A DNA stretch of 30,638 nucleotides from an uncultured Eubacteriales bacterium (GCA_900554705.1 USIH01000009.1:1-30638), one strand, 5' to 3'. Shown: positions 1 to 9,143, numbered from the stretch's first letter. Program-made: numbers and translations. Notes: a model not told the origin generated them from the letters alone.

Positions 1-60
1 TTTGTCAGCTTAACTTACTGACATTGATTTTGACGGTTACGGACTTTTTTGACAGTCTGA

Positions 61-82
61 AGCGGGGTCGCATGACCCCGCT
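61..82. terminator. Hairpin terminator downstream of the hydantoinase gene
   Basis: A perfect 9-bp stem (AGCGGGGTC / GACCCCGCT) closes a 4-base loop. It lies 12 bases past the stop codon of the minus-strand hydantoinase gene. On the plus strand it is followed by a T-rich run (CTCTTCTTGTT); on the minus strand the T-run is poor. It may therefore mainly end a plus-strand gene left of the window, or act in both directions. Confidence 0.65.
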
Positions 83-94
83 CTTCTTGTTGCA

Positions 95-1474
95 TCAGTT
101 GTCAAATGCGCAGCTCTTCCCGCGCGGGATATACTTGCCGCCGCGATCGTCGAGCACCTTGCCTTCTTCCACGGCGCACTTGCCGCGCAGCCAGACCTGC
201 GCGATGTGTCCCGCGATCTTTGTACCCTCAAACGGTGCATAGTCCACATTTGCGACCTGATCCTTCGCGCTGATCTCCGTCTGCCCGTTCGGATCGTAGA
301 CCACGATATCCGCGTCGGCTCCGACGGCGATGTGACCCTTGCGGGGGAAGGCGCCATAGAGCTTGGCGGGCGCTTCGGAGAGAACCTCCGCCATGCGCTC
401 GGCCGTGATCCGGCCGGCCGCGACACCGTAGGTGTAGAGCAGCACGCCGCGCGTCTCCACGCCCGGCATACCGCCGGGGATCTTTGTGAAATCATCGCGT
501 CCGGCGGCCTTTTGCTGCAAGGTAAAGCTGCAATGATCCGTTGAAACGGTCTGAATCTCGCCGTTTGCAAGTGCGTCCCAAAGCGCCTCGTTGTCCAGCT
601 TCTTGCGCAGCGGCGGCGCGCAGACGTATTTCGCGCCCTCAAAATCGGGCAGGCTGTACAGACTGTCGTCCATCAGCAGATAATGCGGGCAGGTCTCCAC
701 ATAGACCTTCTGCCCGAGCGCACGCGCGGCCTCGATCTCACGAAGACCGGCCTGACTGGAAAGGTGGACTACGACCACGGGGATATCGGCAAGGCGTGCC
801 ATCTTGAGCAGGCGGCCGATCGCCTCCGCCTCGAGAACCGCCGGACGGCACTTCGGGTGCGTGGCGGGGGTAAGCTCACCGGCAGCCTTCTTTTCGGCAA
901 TCAGTGCGTCGATCACGCCCGCGTTTTCACAGTGCACGCCCGCGATGCCGCCCAGCTCCCGCAGCTTTTGCAGCGCGAGGAAGATGTTCCCGTCGCCGAT
1001 CATCATGGCGGGATAGGTCAGATACATTTTGAACGAGCTGACGCCCTGCTCGAACATTTGCGGAAGCTGCGCGATGTTTTCCTCCGTCCAGTCGTCGATC
1101 GTCATATGGAAGCCGTAGTCGCACGCCGTGCGGCCGTCTGCTTTTTTGTGCCACAGATCCAGACCGAATTGCAGCGACTCGCCCTTGTTCGGGCAGGCGA
1201 AATCTATGACCATCGTCGTGCCGCCGCGCAGCGCGGAGCGCCCGCCGGTGTAGAAGTCGTCCGCTGTCGTTGTGTTGCAGACATCCAGATCAAAATGTGT
1301 GTGCGCGTCAATGAAACCGGGGAAGAGGAGCTTCCCGCTGACATCAACGATCTGCGCATCGGGACATTCGATATCGGGCGCGACCTGCACGATCGTCTCG
1401 TCGGAGATCAGAACGTCCGCCTTCTGCCTGCCGGAGGCATTGATGACGATACCGCCCTTAAGTAGCTTTTTCAT
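95..1474 (-). CDS. hydA: Dihydropyrimidinase / D-hydantoinase (cyclic amidohydrolase)
   Basis: Predicted cytoplasmic binuclear-metal hydrolase that opens cyclic ureides (dihydropyrimidines, hydantoins) to N-carbamoyl amino acids. The 459-residue length is normal for the family. All expected metal ligands are visible: H58 and H60 in DAHTHFD, K149 (the lysine that becomes carboxylated) in SFKMYLTYP, H181 in GVHCEN, H237 in VVVVHLSS and D313 in STDHCSF. The ATG is preceded by AAAGGAG at good spacing. It is divergent from an AEC transporter gene, which could move a related substrate, but no other pyrimidine or ureide genes are near, so the substrate is open. Allantoinase is a less likely alternative because the SFKMYL-type lysine region and overall pattern fit hydantoinase/DHPase better. 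Confidence 0.9.
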   Translation of the reverse strand: MKKLLKGGIVINASGRQKADVLISDETIVQVAPDIECPDAQIVDVSGKLLFPGFIDAHTHFDLDVCNTTTADDFYTGGRSALRGGTTMVIDFACPNKGESLQFGLDLWHKKADGRTACDYGFHMTIDDWTEENIAQLPQMFEQGVSSFKMYLTYPAMMIGDGNIFLALQKLRELGGIAGVHCENAGVIDALIAEKKAAGELTPATHPKCRPAVLEAEAIGRLLKMARLADIPVVVVHLSSQAGLREIEAARALGQKVYVETCPHYLLMDDSLYSLPDFEGAKYVCAPPLRKKLDNEALWDALANGEIQTVSTDHCSFTLQQKAAGRDDFTKIPGGMPGVETRGVLLYTYGVAAGRITAERMAEVLSEAPAKLYGAFPRKGHIAVGADADIVVYDPNGQTEISAKDQVANVDYAPFEGTKIAGHIAQVWLRGKCAVEEGKVLDDRGGKYIPRGKSCAFDN

Positions 1475-1546
1475 GTGACAACTCCTTTGCTTTTTCTTTT
1501 ATATTACCACGCTTCCGAAAAAAAGAAAACTCAAATTTTATTTTCA

Positions 1547-1575
1547 TTGAAAAACGGCACCGACTTGTGTAAACT
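1547..1575 (+). promoter_or_regulatory. Sigma-A-type promoter of the AEC transporter gene
   Basis: TTGAAA (1547-1552), a 17-base spacer and TAAACT (1570-1575) precede the plus-strand transporter gene, about 25 bases before its ATG. The -35 matches consensus at 5 of 6 positions and the -10 at 4 of 6. Confidence 0.6.
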
Positions 1576-1599
1576 ATCCTTGGAAGTGAGGAGAGGCAA

Positions 1600-2520
1600 A
1601 TGGACTTAAACGCCATGATGTCGCAAATGCTGCTGCTGTTTTTCACACTTGCGGTCGGCTTTTTCGCGGCGAAAATAAAGATCATGAATGAAGACACGAA
1701 CCGCTTCCTTTCGGAACTTGTCGTCTGCATTCTCAACCCCCTACAGATATTGGCCTCGGTAATGACGCCGCAGCGCCTTTTGCGAAACGGACAGGTGCTG
1801 GCGCTGAGCCTGATCGCTTTCCTGTGCTACATCGCGGCGATTCTGATTGCCCTGCCGCTGACGCGCTGCCTGCGAACACCGAAAAAGCAGGTCGGCATCC
1901 TGCGATTCATGTTCATCTTCAGCAATACCGGCTTCATCGGCTATCCGCTGGCAGGCGCGCTGTTTGGAGAGAGCGCAACGTTTTATGTGACGGTATTTGT
2001 CCTGATGTTCCAGCTCTTCTGCTGGACTTACGGCGTCTTCCTCGTCGAGGACGGCACCGGACGCTTCCGCCCGTCGCTGTCGCTGTTAAAAAATCCCTGT
2101 GTGATCGCAGCGCTCATTGCCTACGTGATCTATTTTTCCGGCCTTCGCGTGCCGAGCGTCATTGGCGATATGACGCGCTATGTCGGCCAGCTCACGCCGC
2201 CGGTCAGTATGCTCATCATCGGCTGCGCGCTTGCGCAGATGAAACTTCGTCGCGTGTTTGATCAGTGGCGGCTGTATGTCCTGTGCGCGGTAAAGCTCCT
2301 GCTGTTTCCTGCCTGCGTGTGGGCGATCCTGCGCCGTGTTGTAAACAATGAACTGATGGTCGCCATTACCGTCCTGCTCATTTCCATGCCCGTTGCGACG
2401 AACAGTACGATCATCAGTTACCGCTGCGGCGGCGATCAGGAGACGGCCTCGGCCGGCATCTTCCTGTCAACGCTCCTGTCGCTCGGGACGCTCCCGCTTC
2501 TGATGTACCTTCTTTTCTGA
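1600..2520 (+). CDS. AEC (auxin efflux carrier) family transporter
   Basis: A 306-residue integral membrane protein with about ten hydrophobic segments spread over its whole length, as expected for the bile/AEC transporter fold. Typical family features are the N-terminal helix followed by SELVVCILNPLQIL, the central SNTGFIGYPL motif with its conserved Asn and Pro, and the C-terminal ISMPVATNSTIIS segment. Bacterial AEC proteins carry small carboxylates such as malate or malonate, but the substrate cannot be read from sequence. The start has GAGGAGAGG upstream. It sits head to head with the hydantoinase gene; a functional link is only an inference. A bidirectional terminator follows at once. 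Confidence 0.9.
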   Translation: MDLNAMMSQMLLLFFTLAVGFFAAKIKIMNEDTNRFLSELVVCILNPLQILASVMTPQRLLRNGQVLALSLIAFLCYIAAILIALPLTRCLRTPKKQVGILRFMFIFSNTGFIGYPLAGALFGESATFYVTVFVLMFQLFCWTYGVFLVEDGTGRFRPSLSLLKNPCVIAALIAYVIYFSGLRVPSVIGDMTRYVGQLTPPVSMLIIGCALAQMKLRRVFDQWRLYVLCAVKLLLFPACVWAILRRVVNNELMVAITVLLISMPVATNSTIISYRCGGDQETASAGIFLSTLLSLGTLPLLMYLLF

Positions 2521-2529
2521 TAAATAAGC

Positions 2530-2555
2530 GGCGACTGCAAGACGATGCAGTCGCC
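2530..2555. terminator. Bidirectional terminator between convergent genes
   Basis: A perfect 10-bp stem (GGCGACTGCA / TGCAGTCGCC) with a 6-base loop lies between the stop codons of the AEC transporter (+) and the PstS-like lipoprotein (-). ACTTGTTT follows on the plus strand and GCTTATTTAT on the minus strand. Confidence 0.8.
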
Positions 2556-2566
2556 ACTTGTTTCGC

Positions 2567-3550
2567 TTACTTTGCCAAGCCGACGTAGCCGCCCGCGACG
2601 ACCGACTTTTGTCCCTCCTCCGTCTGGAGGTAGGCGACCAGCTGCCGCACGGCGCTGTCCTCCGGCTCGTCCGTGCGGAAGACGGCATAGACGACCTTTG
2701 TCAGCGGATAAGAGCCGTCCGCGATGGTCTCATCCGAGGGCGCAACGCCGTTGATCGAGAGAAATTTTACACCGTCGCGCACGTATTGCTCTTTTGCGTA
2801 GAGGTAGATCGAATAGCCGATGGCGGCGCGGCTGTCCTCATAGGTCGCGATGGAGTCGACCAGTCCTTCCATCGAGGAGATGAGGAGCGACTGCGGCGCT
2901 TCCGCCAGCGGCGTGCCCTTCATGACCATCTTTTCCATCAGGTTCTGGCTTCCGGAGTTCGGCTCGCGCTGATAGGCAAGAATGTCAAGATCTTTGCCGC
3001 CGACTTCTGACCAGTTCGTGATCTTGCCGGTGTAGATGTCGCGGATCTGGTCAAGCGTGAGATCATTTACCGGATTTTGCTTGTTGAGCAGGAACACAAA
3101 GCCATCCCAGCCAATGCCGACCATTTCAAATTCCACACCCGCTTCCTTTGCGCGTGTGAGAATGTCGTCGGACGGTTCGGAAACGAAGATGAGGTCACAG
3201 GTTTTGGCGATCAGGTTGTCATACGCCTTCGACGTTGTGCTGCACGGGCAGAACGCCTCCGCCTCTTCGTCGGTCAGACCCAGAAGCGACTTGGCGATCT
3301 CCATCGTCATCGGGTACATACCCGTTGCGCAGTCGATTTTCGGATAGGTTTCCTTTGTCCACTTCAGCGTGGATGGCTCCTGCGTTCCTTGCGTCGAGGC
3401 GGGAGGGGCTTGCGTGGCAGGGACGGTATCCGTGGTGCTTGCGGGTCGTGTGCTGCCTGCGGTGCTTGCGCTTTCTTCCTGCTTTTGCTTGCTTTGACAT
3501 CCGACCAGAAGGCACAGGAGCAGCAGGATCGCGATGAGTTTACGGGTCAT
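2567..3550 (-). CDS. PstS-like substrate-binding lipoprotein
   Basis: Predicted secreted solute-binding protein anchored by a lipid. A signal peptide ends in the lipobox LVGC with Cys18, followed by a Ser/Thr/Pro-rich linker to about residue 62. The rest is a type-2 periplasmic-binding-protein domain: YPKIDCATG start, DLIFVSEPSD, an LLNKQNPVNDLTLDQIRDIY segment (residues of the phosphate-binding PstS family) and the ligand loop QREPNSGSQ. Many Clostridial relatives read DGST where this one reads DCAT. Its start codon overlaps the stop of the upstream 611-residue gene (ATGA), so translation is probably coupled. No pstC, pstA or pstB is present, so phosphate import is not established; it may be a sensor or a binding partner of the upstream protein. 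Confidence 0.82.
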   Translation of the reverse strand: MTRKLIAILLLLCLLVGCQSKQKQEESASTAGSTRPASTTDTVPATQAPPASTQGTQEPSTLKWTKETYPKIDCATGMYPMTMEIAKSLLGLTDEEAEAFCPCSTTSKAYDNLIAKTCDLIFVSEPSDDILTRAKEAGVEFEMVGIGWDGFVFLLNKQNPVNDLTLDQIRDIYTGKITNWSEVGGKDLDILAYQREPNSGSQNLMEKMVMKGTPLAEAPQSLLISSMEGLVDSIATYEDSRAAIGYSIYLYAKEQYVRDGVKFLSINGVAPSDETIADGSYPLTKVVYAVFRTDEPEDSAVRQLVAYLQTEEGQKSVVAGGYVGLAK

Positions 3551-5382
3551 GACGGTTTCCTCCTTGTTTTGATGAAGATGATGATTGCCAGCACCAGCGC
3601 CGACAGCCCCGCGATCAGCGAGATATAGAGCAGGGTCGGCGTCGGTGCAGTCTTCTTTTCTTCGACGACGGGTGTGAGGACGGAAGAGGGCTGCGTTGCC
3701 GGTTCCTCCGGTTTTGTCGGGACTTTTTCAAAGTGTTCGCGAATCTCCGTGTTCACGCGCTCTGCGGCGCTGCGGCGCGCCGATTGCGTCTGCGCAAAGA
3801 GTGTGCGTCCGCGCTCGGTCGCTTGCAGTGCATCAAGCGAGGAAAGACTGCGGTAGTAGGACTGATAGTGCCCGTCCTCCATGAAAACTACGTGGCCGTC
3901 CGCTTCGACGATGCCGCGGTATTGGACGAACGCGGGCATATTCAGCCGCGACAGAACGGGGTCGCCGGTGAAGTCGACCAGAAATTCCGGCGGGTCGTCA
4001 TCTGACGTATAGGGGCCTTGCCAGTAAACCTGCGCGAGCGGCCGGTTCTCTTCGCCGCAGTAACCGATGGGGCTTTTGGGGTAATAATCGCCCCATTCTG
4101 TGTGCTTCTTCGGCAAGGAGCCGTCCCGATTGTCATAGAGCATCTGACGCACATAGAGCGACGCATTAAGCGCGTTTGCAAGCGCCGCGAGCGCCTCCGG
4201 ATCATCGGCCTGCTCCGGCATGAGCTTGACCAAGCTGTACCGTCGGGAAAGGTCTTTGTGATTTCCCGTGATGTCCGTTTGGAGGATCTGAAGCTCCGAT
4301 ATCTTTTCCCACCTTGTTTCGCCTCCATATTCCTCGGTGCGGCCGACATAGAGCGGCTGCCCCTGTAAAGACGGATTGGAGGCAAACTCCACTACATAGA
4401 TCTGCTTTTCCTCCGCAGTTCCGGCTTGCTCGTCGCAGTAGTCCTGCAAAAGGCTGCAATCGTTCATGGTGAAGCAATCGAGCTTTGCGCTCAGACCGAG
4501 CCGCAGTCGCGTGCGAAGGACAAGATACTGGAACATCCGGCCAAACAGGGCGGCGCGGCTGTTGTCCCAGCCGTAGAAGTCAATGCTTGTATAATACCGA
4601 TCCAGTTCATATTCTTCGGCACCGACCGCAAGGCCGCAGGCCTGCAAAAACAGGTCGGAGACATTTGTGCTCACAAGCGCCATTTCGTCAAACGGTAAGC
4701 CGTCGCGATACCACGTCTCGTAGTTTGCGAGGAGCGGCGCCTGATATTTGGTCGGCTCATACTCGCGCCCGTAACGCAGGTCACGCAGCGTTTCGCGCTC
4801 AAGCAGCACACGGTGCAGCAGGGAAGTGACCGCAAAATCATAGAGCGTGACGTTGATGCTGCTGTCATGATAGGTGTAATTCGGGGGAAAGACGGACTGG
4901 ATCAGCGGGATGTCGCGCTCGTCAAAATGAACGGTGACGGAGAGCTTCCCAATGTTTGTCCCATGGTCGAGCGCCGAAAAATCATAGCTCAGAAGCCTTG
5001 CGCCGCTTAAGGCCTCTGCGGTGTGGTAGGAGAAGCGGACGGTCTGGTAGCCCTCTGCGGGGACGGTGTGCGTCAGCACGCCGTCGGTGAGCGGCACGTC
5101 CGATCCGTCGAGCTGTGCGGTAATCTCCGATTGCGACGGGGCAAGCTCGCCTGTCGGCAGCGCCGTTTGTGCGGTCAGCGGCGTGCTTCCTGCGTTATAG
5201 TAAAGTGTCGCGCAGGTAACGGTGGACTGCACCATGTCGATCTCCGCTTCGTGGTAGACCACGCGCAGCCCGTCGCCCTGTGTGGCGGGCGGGGAAACGA
5301 CGGCGGCCGTTCCGGCAAAAACGGAACCGGTCAAAAGAGCCGCGAGCAGGAAAACGGCCACAAGCCTGCGAAGAAGCTGCAT
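3547..5382 (-). CDS. Membrane-anchored extracytoplasmic protein of unknown function
   Basis: I do not recognise a named family. The 611-residue product has an N-terminal signal peptide (Arg-rich start, LLAALLTGSVFAGTAA), a large extracytoplasmic part, a Pro/Thr/Glu-rich linker near residues 550-580 (PTKPEEPATQPSS) and one C-terminal transmembrane helix followed by KTRRKPS. The topology is therefore an outward domain held by a C-terminal stalk. The N-terminal half is rich in alternating beta-type patterns and resembles adhesion or sensory ectodomains only in general character. GGGAGGG lies 6 bases before the ATG. It is the first gene of a two-gene unit with the PstS-like lipoprotein, overlapping it by 4 bp, which suggests the two act together at the cell surface. 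No sortase motif was seen. Confidence 0.8.
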   Translation of the reverse strand: MQLLRRLVAVFLLAALLTGSVFAGTAAVVSPPATQGDGLRVVYHEAEIDMVQSTVTCATLYYNAGSTPLTAQTALPTGELAPSQSEITAQLDGSDVPLTDGVLTHTVPAEGYQTVRFSYHTAEALSGARLLSYDFSALDHGTNIGKLSVTVHFDERDIPLIQSVFPPNYTYHDSSINVTLYDFAVTSLLHRVLLERETLRDLRYGREYEPTKYQAPLLANYETWYRDGLPFDEMALVSTNVSDLFLQACGLAVGAEEYELDRYYTSIDFYGWDNSRAALFGRMFQYLVLRTRLRLGLSAKLDCFTMNDCSLLQDYCDEQAGTAEEKQIYVVEFASNPSLQGQPLYVGRTEEYGGETRWEKISELQILQTDITGNHKDLSRRYSLVKLMPEQADDPEALAALANALNASLYVRQMLYDNRDGSLPKKHTEWGDYYPKSPIGYCGEENRPLAQVYWQGPYTSDDDPPEFLVDFTGDPVLSRLNMPAFVQYRGIVEADGHVVFMEDGHYQSYYRSLSSLDALQATERGRTLFAQTQSARRSAAERVNTEIREHFEKVPTKPEEPATQPSSVLTPVVEEKKTAPTPTLLYISLIAGLSALVLAIIIFIKTRRKPS

Positions 5383-5419
5383 AACGATCCCTCCCTTTTC
5401 CCTTTTGACGCCAAATTTT

Positions 5420-5437
5420 TCAAACGGTTCCGTTTGA
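5420..5437. promoter_or_regulatory. Inverted repeat, candidate operator
   Basis: TCAAACGG and CCGTTTGA form a perfect 8-bp inverted repeat with a 2-base centre. It overlaps the -35 hexamer of the yhaM-like gene promoter and lies 38 bases upstream of the divergent minus-strand pair. The size and symmetry suit a dimeric repressor such as a LacI-type protein, but no regulator gene is nearby. Confidence 0.45.
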
Positions 5438-5462
5438 CATTTCGCAGATCATCCGCTATCAT
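5434..5462 (+). promoter_or_regulatory. Sigma-A promoter of the yhaM-like gene
   Basis: TTGACA (perfect -35), exactly 17 bases and TATCAT (-10) lie 30 bases before the ATG at 5493. The first three bases of the -35 are shared with an 18-bp inverted repeat. Confidence 0.75.
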
Positions 5463-5492
5463 GAGGAAAAGACAGCGCATAGGAGGCAGAGA

Positions 5493-6449
5493 ATGGAATA
5501 CGATTTGAGAATTTCGGAGCTCAGGGTGGGGGACAGCGTCGAGGGATTCTATATCCTGCGCACCGCACAGAGCAAAACGGCGAGCAACGGAAGGCCCTTC
5601 TTAGCAGCCGTCCTCTCCGACGTCACGGGGACGGTGGAGGCAAAGATCTGGGACTACAACGGACCGGTAACGCCTGCCGACGAGGGAAAAGTGATCAAGA
5701 TCCGTGGTACCGTCTCCGAATTTCGCGGAAATCCGCAGGTAACGGTCGAACGCATCCGTCTGGCGCAGGCGGCGGATCACTACTCGCTTTCCGAGCTGGT
5801 GCCGACCGCGCCGATCGACGTTCCGGCGATGATGCAGGAGATCACGGCGGTGGTTGCCGGAATCAAGGACGATGACTATCGTCGCATTTGCGAGGAAATG
5901 CTTCGCCGCAGCGGTGAGCGTTTTTCCGAGATCCCCGCCGCGAAAAGCGTGCACCACAGCTTCCTCAACGGCTTGCTGATGCACACGGCAAATATGCTCC
6001 GCACTGCGGATCATCTGGCGCAGGTCTATGCCGACACGGTCGACCGCAGCCTGCTGCTGGCAGGCACGCTCCTGCACGATTTTGCGAAAGCGGAGGAGTT
6101 CCTCTTCTCCGAGCTTGGCCTCGTGACGGAGTATTCCGTGCGCGGCAAGCTGCTTGGTCATCTGGTCATGGGCGCGCAGCAGGTCGCCGAGGCGGCAAAG
6201 CAGATCGGTGCCGACGAGGACAAGTCGATCCTGCTCCAGCACATGATCCTTTCCCACCACGGCGAGCCGGAGTTCGGCGCGGCGGTCGTCCCGCAGTGTG
6301 CCGAAAGTGAGCTTCTGTCCTTCATTGACAAGATCGACAGCCGCATGGAGATCTACCGTGAGACATTTGAGAACGTGCCGACCGGTGCGTTCAGCCCGCG
6401 CATTTTTGCGCTGGAGAAAGCGATCTATCACCACGAACGAGAGGAATAA
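5493..6449 (+). CDS. yhaM: YhaM-like 3'-5' exoribonuclease (OB fold plus HD domain)
   Basis: Predicted cytoplasmic metal-dependent 3'-5' exonuclease acting on RNA (and single-stranded DNA in Bacillus YhaM). The 318-residue length matches YhaM. Residues about 10-90 form an OB-type nucleic-acid-binding domain (FLAAVLSDVTGTVEAKIWD). From about residue 150 an HD phosphohydrolase domain is seen: VHHSFLNGLLMHT, then LLHDFAK with the metal pair H195-D196, then HMILSHHGEPEFG and FIDKIDSRMEIY. AGGAGG sits 7 bases before the ATG. The gene is alone on its strand between a promoter with a candidate operator and a hairpin terminator. YhaM identity is well supported; the exact substrate is from family knowledge. 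Confidence 0.9.
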   Translation: MEYDLRISELRVGDSVEGFYILRTAQSKTASNGRPFLAAVLSDVTGTVEAKIWDYNGPVTPADEGKVIKIRGTVSEFRGNPQVTVERIRLAQAADHYSLSELVPTAPIDVPAMMQEITAVVAGIKDDDYRRICEEMLRRSGERFSEIPAAKSVHHSFLNGLLMHTANMLRTADHLAQVYADTVDRSLLLAGTLLHDFAKAEEFLFSELGLVTEYSVRGKLLGHLVMGAQQVAEAAKQIGADEDKSILLQHMILSHHGEPEFGAAVVPQCAESELLSFIDKIDSRMEIYRETFENVPTGAFSPRIFALEKAIYHHEREE

Positions 6450-6452
6450 GAG

Positions 6453-6486
6453 GAGCAGCCGACGGACAAGTGTCCGCCGGCTGCTC
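6453..6486. terminator. Bidirectional terminator between yhaM-like gene and ABC fusion gene
   Basis: A 16-bp stem with one mismatch (GAGCAGCCGACGGACA / TGTCCGCCGGCTGCTC) lies between the convergent stop codons. The T-runs on both sides are short (TTAAAT on the plus strand, CTTATTCCTC on the minus strand), but stem length and position make termination likely. Confidence 0.75.
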
Positions 6487-6509
6487 TTAAATATTGGGGC
6501 GTTTCAGGC

Positions 6510-9107
6510 TCACTCCGTGCGCAGCGCGACGACGGGATCCTTTTTCGAGGCGATTCGGGAGGGGATCAGGCCGGCGATAAAGGTCAGCAGCATACTGATG
6601 CCGATCAGGATCACACCGCCCGCGATGGGAAGCTGCGCGACGCCGCTAAGACCGGTCAGGTGCCGGATGATGGAATTGATCGGCAGGATCAGCAGCAGCG
6701 TCAGTCCAATGCCGAATAAACCGGCACCGAGACCGATCGTCAGCGTTTCCGCGTTAAAGACGCGGGAAATATCGCGCTTGGAAGCGCCGATGGAGCGAAG
6801 AATGCCGATCTCTCTGGTGCGCTCCAGAACGGAGATATAGGTGATGATGCCGATCATGATCGACGAGACGATCAGCGAGACCGAAACGAAGGCGATGAGC
6901 ACATAGCTCACAGCGTTGATGATCGTGGTGATCGAAGAGATCATCTGACCGATATAATCCGTATAGGTCAGACGCTCGTCCTCCGGAAGCGTCTCATTGT
7001 AGGCCGCGATGCGCGATGCGATGGCGTCCTTTGCCTCAAAGTCGATCGGGTAGAGGTAGATCGCCTCCGGCTCTGCCTCATCCGAGGCACCCATGCGTTC
7101 CAAATTGGATTCCAGCGAGGCCTGATCGGTGCCCGCTGCTCCGCCAAGGAGCTGCGCCGCGACCGCGTCGTCGCTCTGACCCGCTGCACGCAGCTGTTCG
7201 ATATAGCTGCGGTACTGCTCCTGCTCCTGCGGCTCAAGCGTCGCAAGATACGCTTCCAGCGCCTGCATGGTCGGCTCGGCTGCCTGTTCAAAGGGCATTC
7301 CCGTAAAGACGTCGGTCTCCGGCGAAGCAAGCTGCTCCCGAACGATCTGCGACTGATTGATCTCTTCGATCAGGTGCGTCACAAGATCTGCACGATAGCC
7401 GATCGTGCCGTAGACCGCGCCGGTGGAGGCATTTTCCGAAGGACGGAGAATGCCGACCACGCGGATCGGCTCCGCGTCGTTCAGAACGGTCGCAAGGTAT
7501 GCGCTGTCCTGTGAGCGGTCGACCCAGACGCCGTTTTCCTCGGAAAAATAGTCGGTATTTTTCAGAAGACGGAACTCAATGCCGAGAATTTCGTCGAAAT
7601 CATAGATATGCGTCGTCGTGTCCAGCGAGACATCCTTCCCGTTTGCCGCCGCGCGCAGCGCATTTTGCAGCTCGGAGACGTCGAGCAGGCCGAGAGAATA
7701 GAGCGTAAAATCGGAAACGCGGTTTTCCTCGTCGACGAAGAGCACGACCTCGTCGTAGCGCTCCGGCAGGCGACCGGCAACAACATCATACTGCGATTTG
7801 AGCAGCGCTTCGTTGCCGGAGATACGCGTCCAGACATCGTAGCTGATGAAACTACTGGTGCCGGTGGATGCCGTTTGCATCCCGAGCTGCGAGAAAAGCT
7901 GATTGGGATTGACTTGGCGGTAGCTGCCGTCCGGCGACTGATGATAGATATTCATCGGCGTGGAGTAGAGATACTGAATGTCGCTGACCAGCGGGTCAAT
8001 GCCGCTTTTTCCGGACTCCAAATATTCCTTGAACGCCCCAAGGTCGTTGACCTTGGAGCCTTTGATCATGGAGTCGATGATCCCCGTCATGGGACTGGTC
8101 GAGTAGACATGAGCGTCGTCGCGCGGCGTGTCGTCATCCGCTGTGCTGCTGCCCGTGAGCATCGGTGTCCAGTCCACGGTCTGGCGCTCGATCATCAGGG
8201 GATAGGAGGAGAGCGTTTCGCGCTCCATTCTGTCGATCAGGTTTTGCACACCGTTTGACATGGAGAGGATCAGCGCGATGCCGATAATGCCGATGGAACC
8301 GGCAAAGGCGATAAGGATCGTGCGCGTCTTCTTCGTCATGAGGTTATGAAAGCTCAGGCTGAGCGCCGTCCAGAAGGACATGGAGGGCTTTTTCGCCTTT
8401 CCGCGTGTGTCCGCCGCCTTGACCGTTTCCTGATAAGGCATGGTATCGTCCAGCACCCTTCCGTCGAGCAGACGGATGATACGCGTGGAGTATTTCGCGG
8501 CAAGCTCGGGATTGTGCGTGACCATGATCACAAGACGATCCTTTGCGACCTCTTTCAAAAGCTCCATGACCTGCACGCTCGTCTCGGAGTCCAGCGCACC
8601 GGTCGGCTCGTCCGCGAGAAGAATGGAGGGGTTGTTGATGAGTGCGCGCGCGATGGCAACGCGCTGCATCTGTCCGCCGGACATCTGGTTCGGCCGCTTG
8701 TCAAGCTGATCTCCGAGGCCGACCTTCGTCAGCACCTCCACCGCTCGTGCGCGGCGCTCCTTGCGGGAGATGCCGGAGAGCGTGAGCGCAAGCTCGACAT
8801 TTGCAAGCACGCTCTGGTGCGCGATCAGATTGTAACTCTGAAATACGAAGCCGACGGAGTGATTGCGGTAGCTGTCCCAGTCGCGGTCACGGTATTCGCC
8901 GGTCGAAACACCGTCGATGACAAGGTCGCCGCTCGTGTAGCGATCCAGACCGCCGATGATATTCAGCAGTGTCGTTTTGCCGCAGCCGGATGGGCCGAGA
9001 ATGGAGACAAATTCATTTTTTCGGAACTGTAGGCTGATCCCGCGCAGGGCGCGGACGGAAGTATCTCCGACGCGGTAGTCCTTGGTAATGTTTTTTAATT
9101 CCAGCAT
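6510..9107 (-). CDS. ABC transporter ATPase-permease fusion, MacB/FtsX type
   Basis: One 865-residue polypeptide carries an ATP-binding domain and a permease. The ATPase has Walker [10 protein letters not shown] (residues 38-46), a Q-loop in FQSYN, the signature MSGGQMQ (about 142) and Walker [14 protein letters not shown] (about 162-174), all of the MacB/LolD subclass. A first transmembrane helix lies near residues 264-287, a large extracytoplasmic domain of about 400 residues follows, and three C-terminal helices end the protein, around the FtsX-type segment [15 protein letters not shown]. This type uses ATP for mechanical work outside the membrane, such as peptide, lipoprotein or antibiotic export, rather than classic import. 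I chose the second Met (MLELKNI) because the first, 9 bases upstream, sits only 2 bases from the AAAGG. No accessory membrane-fusion gene is adjacent. Confidence 0.88.
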   Translation of the reverse strand: MLELKNITKDYRVGDTSVRALRGISLQFRKNEFVSILGPSGCGKTTLLNIIGGLDRYTSGDLVIDGVSTGEYRDRDWDSYRNHSVGFVFQSYNLIAHQSVLANVELALTLSGISRKERRARAVEVLTKVGLGDQLDKRPNQMSGGQMQRVAIARALINNPSILLADEPTGALDSETSVQVMELLKEVAKDRLVIMVTHNPELAAKYSTRIIRLLDGRVLDDTMPYQETVKAADTRGKAKKPSMSFWTALSLSFHNLMTKKTRTILIAFAGSIGIIGIALILSMSNGVQNLIDRMERETLSSYPLMIERQTVDWTPMLTGSSTADDDTPRDDAHVYSTSPMTGIIDSMIKGSKVNDLGAFKEYLESGKSGIDPLVSDIQYLYSTPMNIYHQSPDGSYRQVNPNQLFSQLGMQTASTGTSSFISYDVWTRISGNEALLKSQYDVVAGRLPERYDEVVLFVDEENRVSDFTLYSLGLLDVSELQNALRAAANGKDVSLDTTTHIYDFDEILGIEFRLLKNTDYFSEENGVWVDRSQDSAYLATVLNDAEPIRVVGILRPSENASTGAVYGTIGYRADLVTHLIEEINQSQIVREQLASPETDVFTGMPFEQAAEPTMQALEAYLATLEPQEQEQYRSYIEQLRAAGQSDDAVAAQLLGGAAGTDQASLESNLERMGASDEAEPEAIYLYPIDFEAKDAIASRIAAYNETLPEDERLTYTDYIGQMISSITTIINAVSYVLIAFVSVSLIVSSIMIGIITYISVLERTREIGILRSIGASKRDISRVFNAETLTIGLGAGLFGIGLTLLLILPINSIIRHLTGLSGVAQLPIAGGVILIGISMLLTFIAGLIPSRIASKKDPVVALRTE

Positions 9108-9143
9108 GAAACCCATGGCCTTTCACATAGAAATAATAAGCAC

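Noticed and set aside
1..30. Short inverted repeat TGTCAG/CTGACA at the window edge as a terminator
   Set aside because: The stem is only 6 bp with a 9-base loop and a weak T-run; too little context at the edge to support it.
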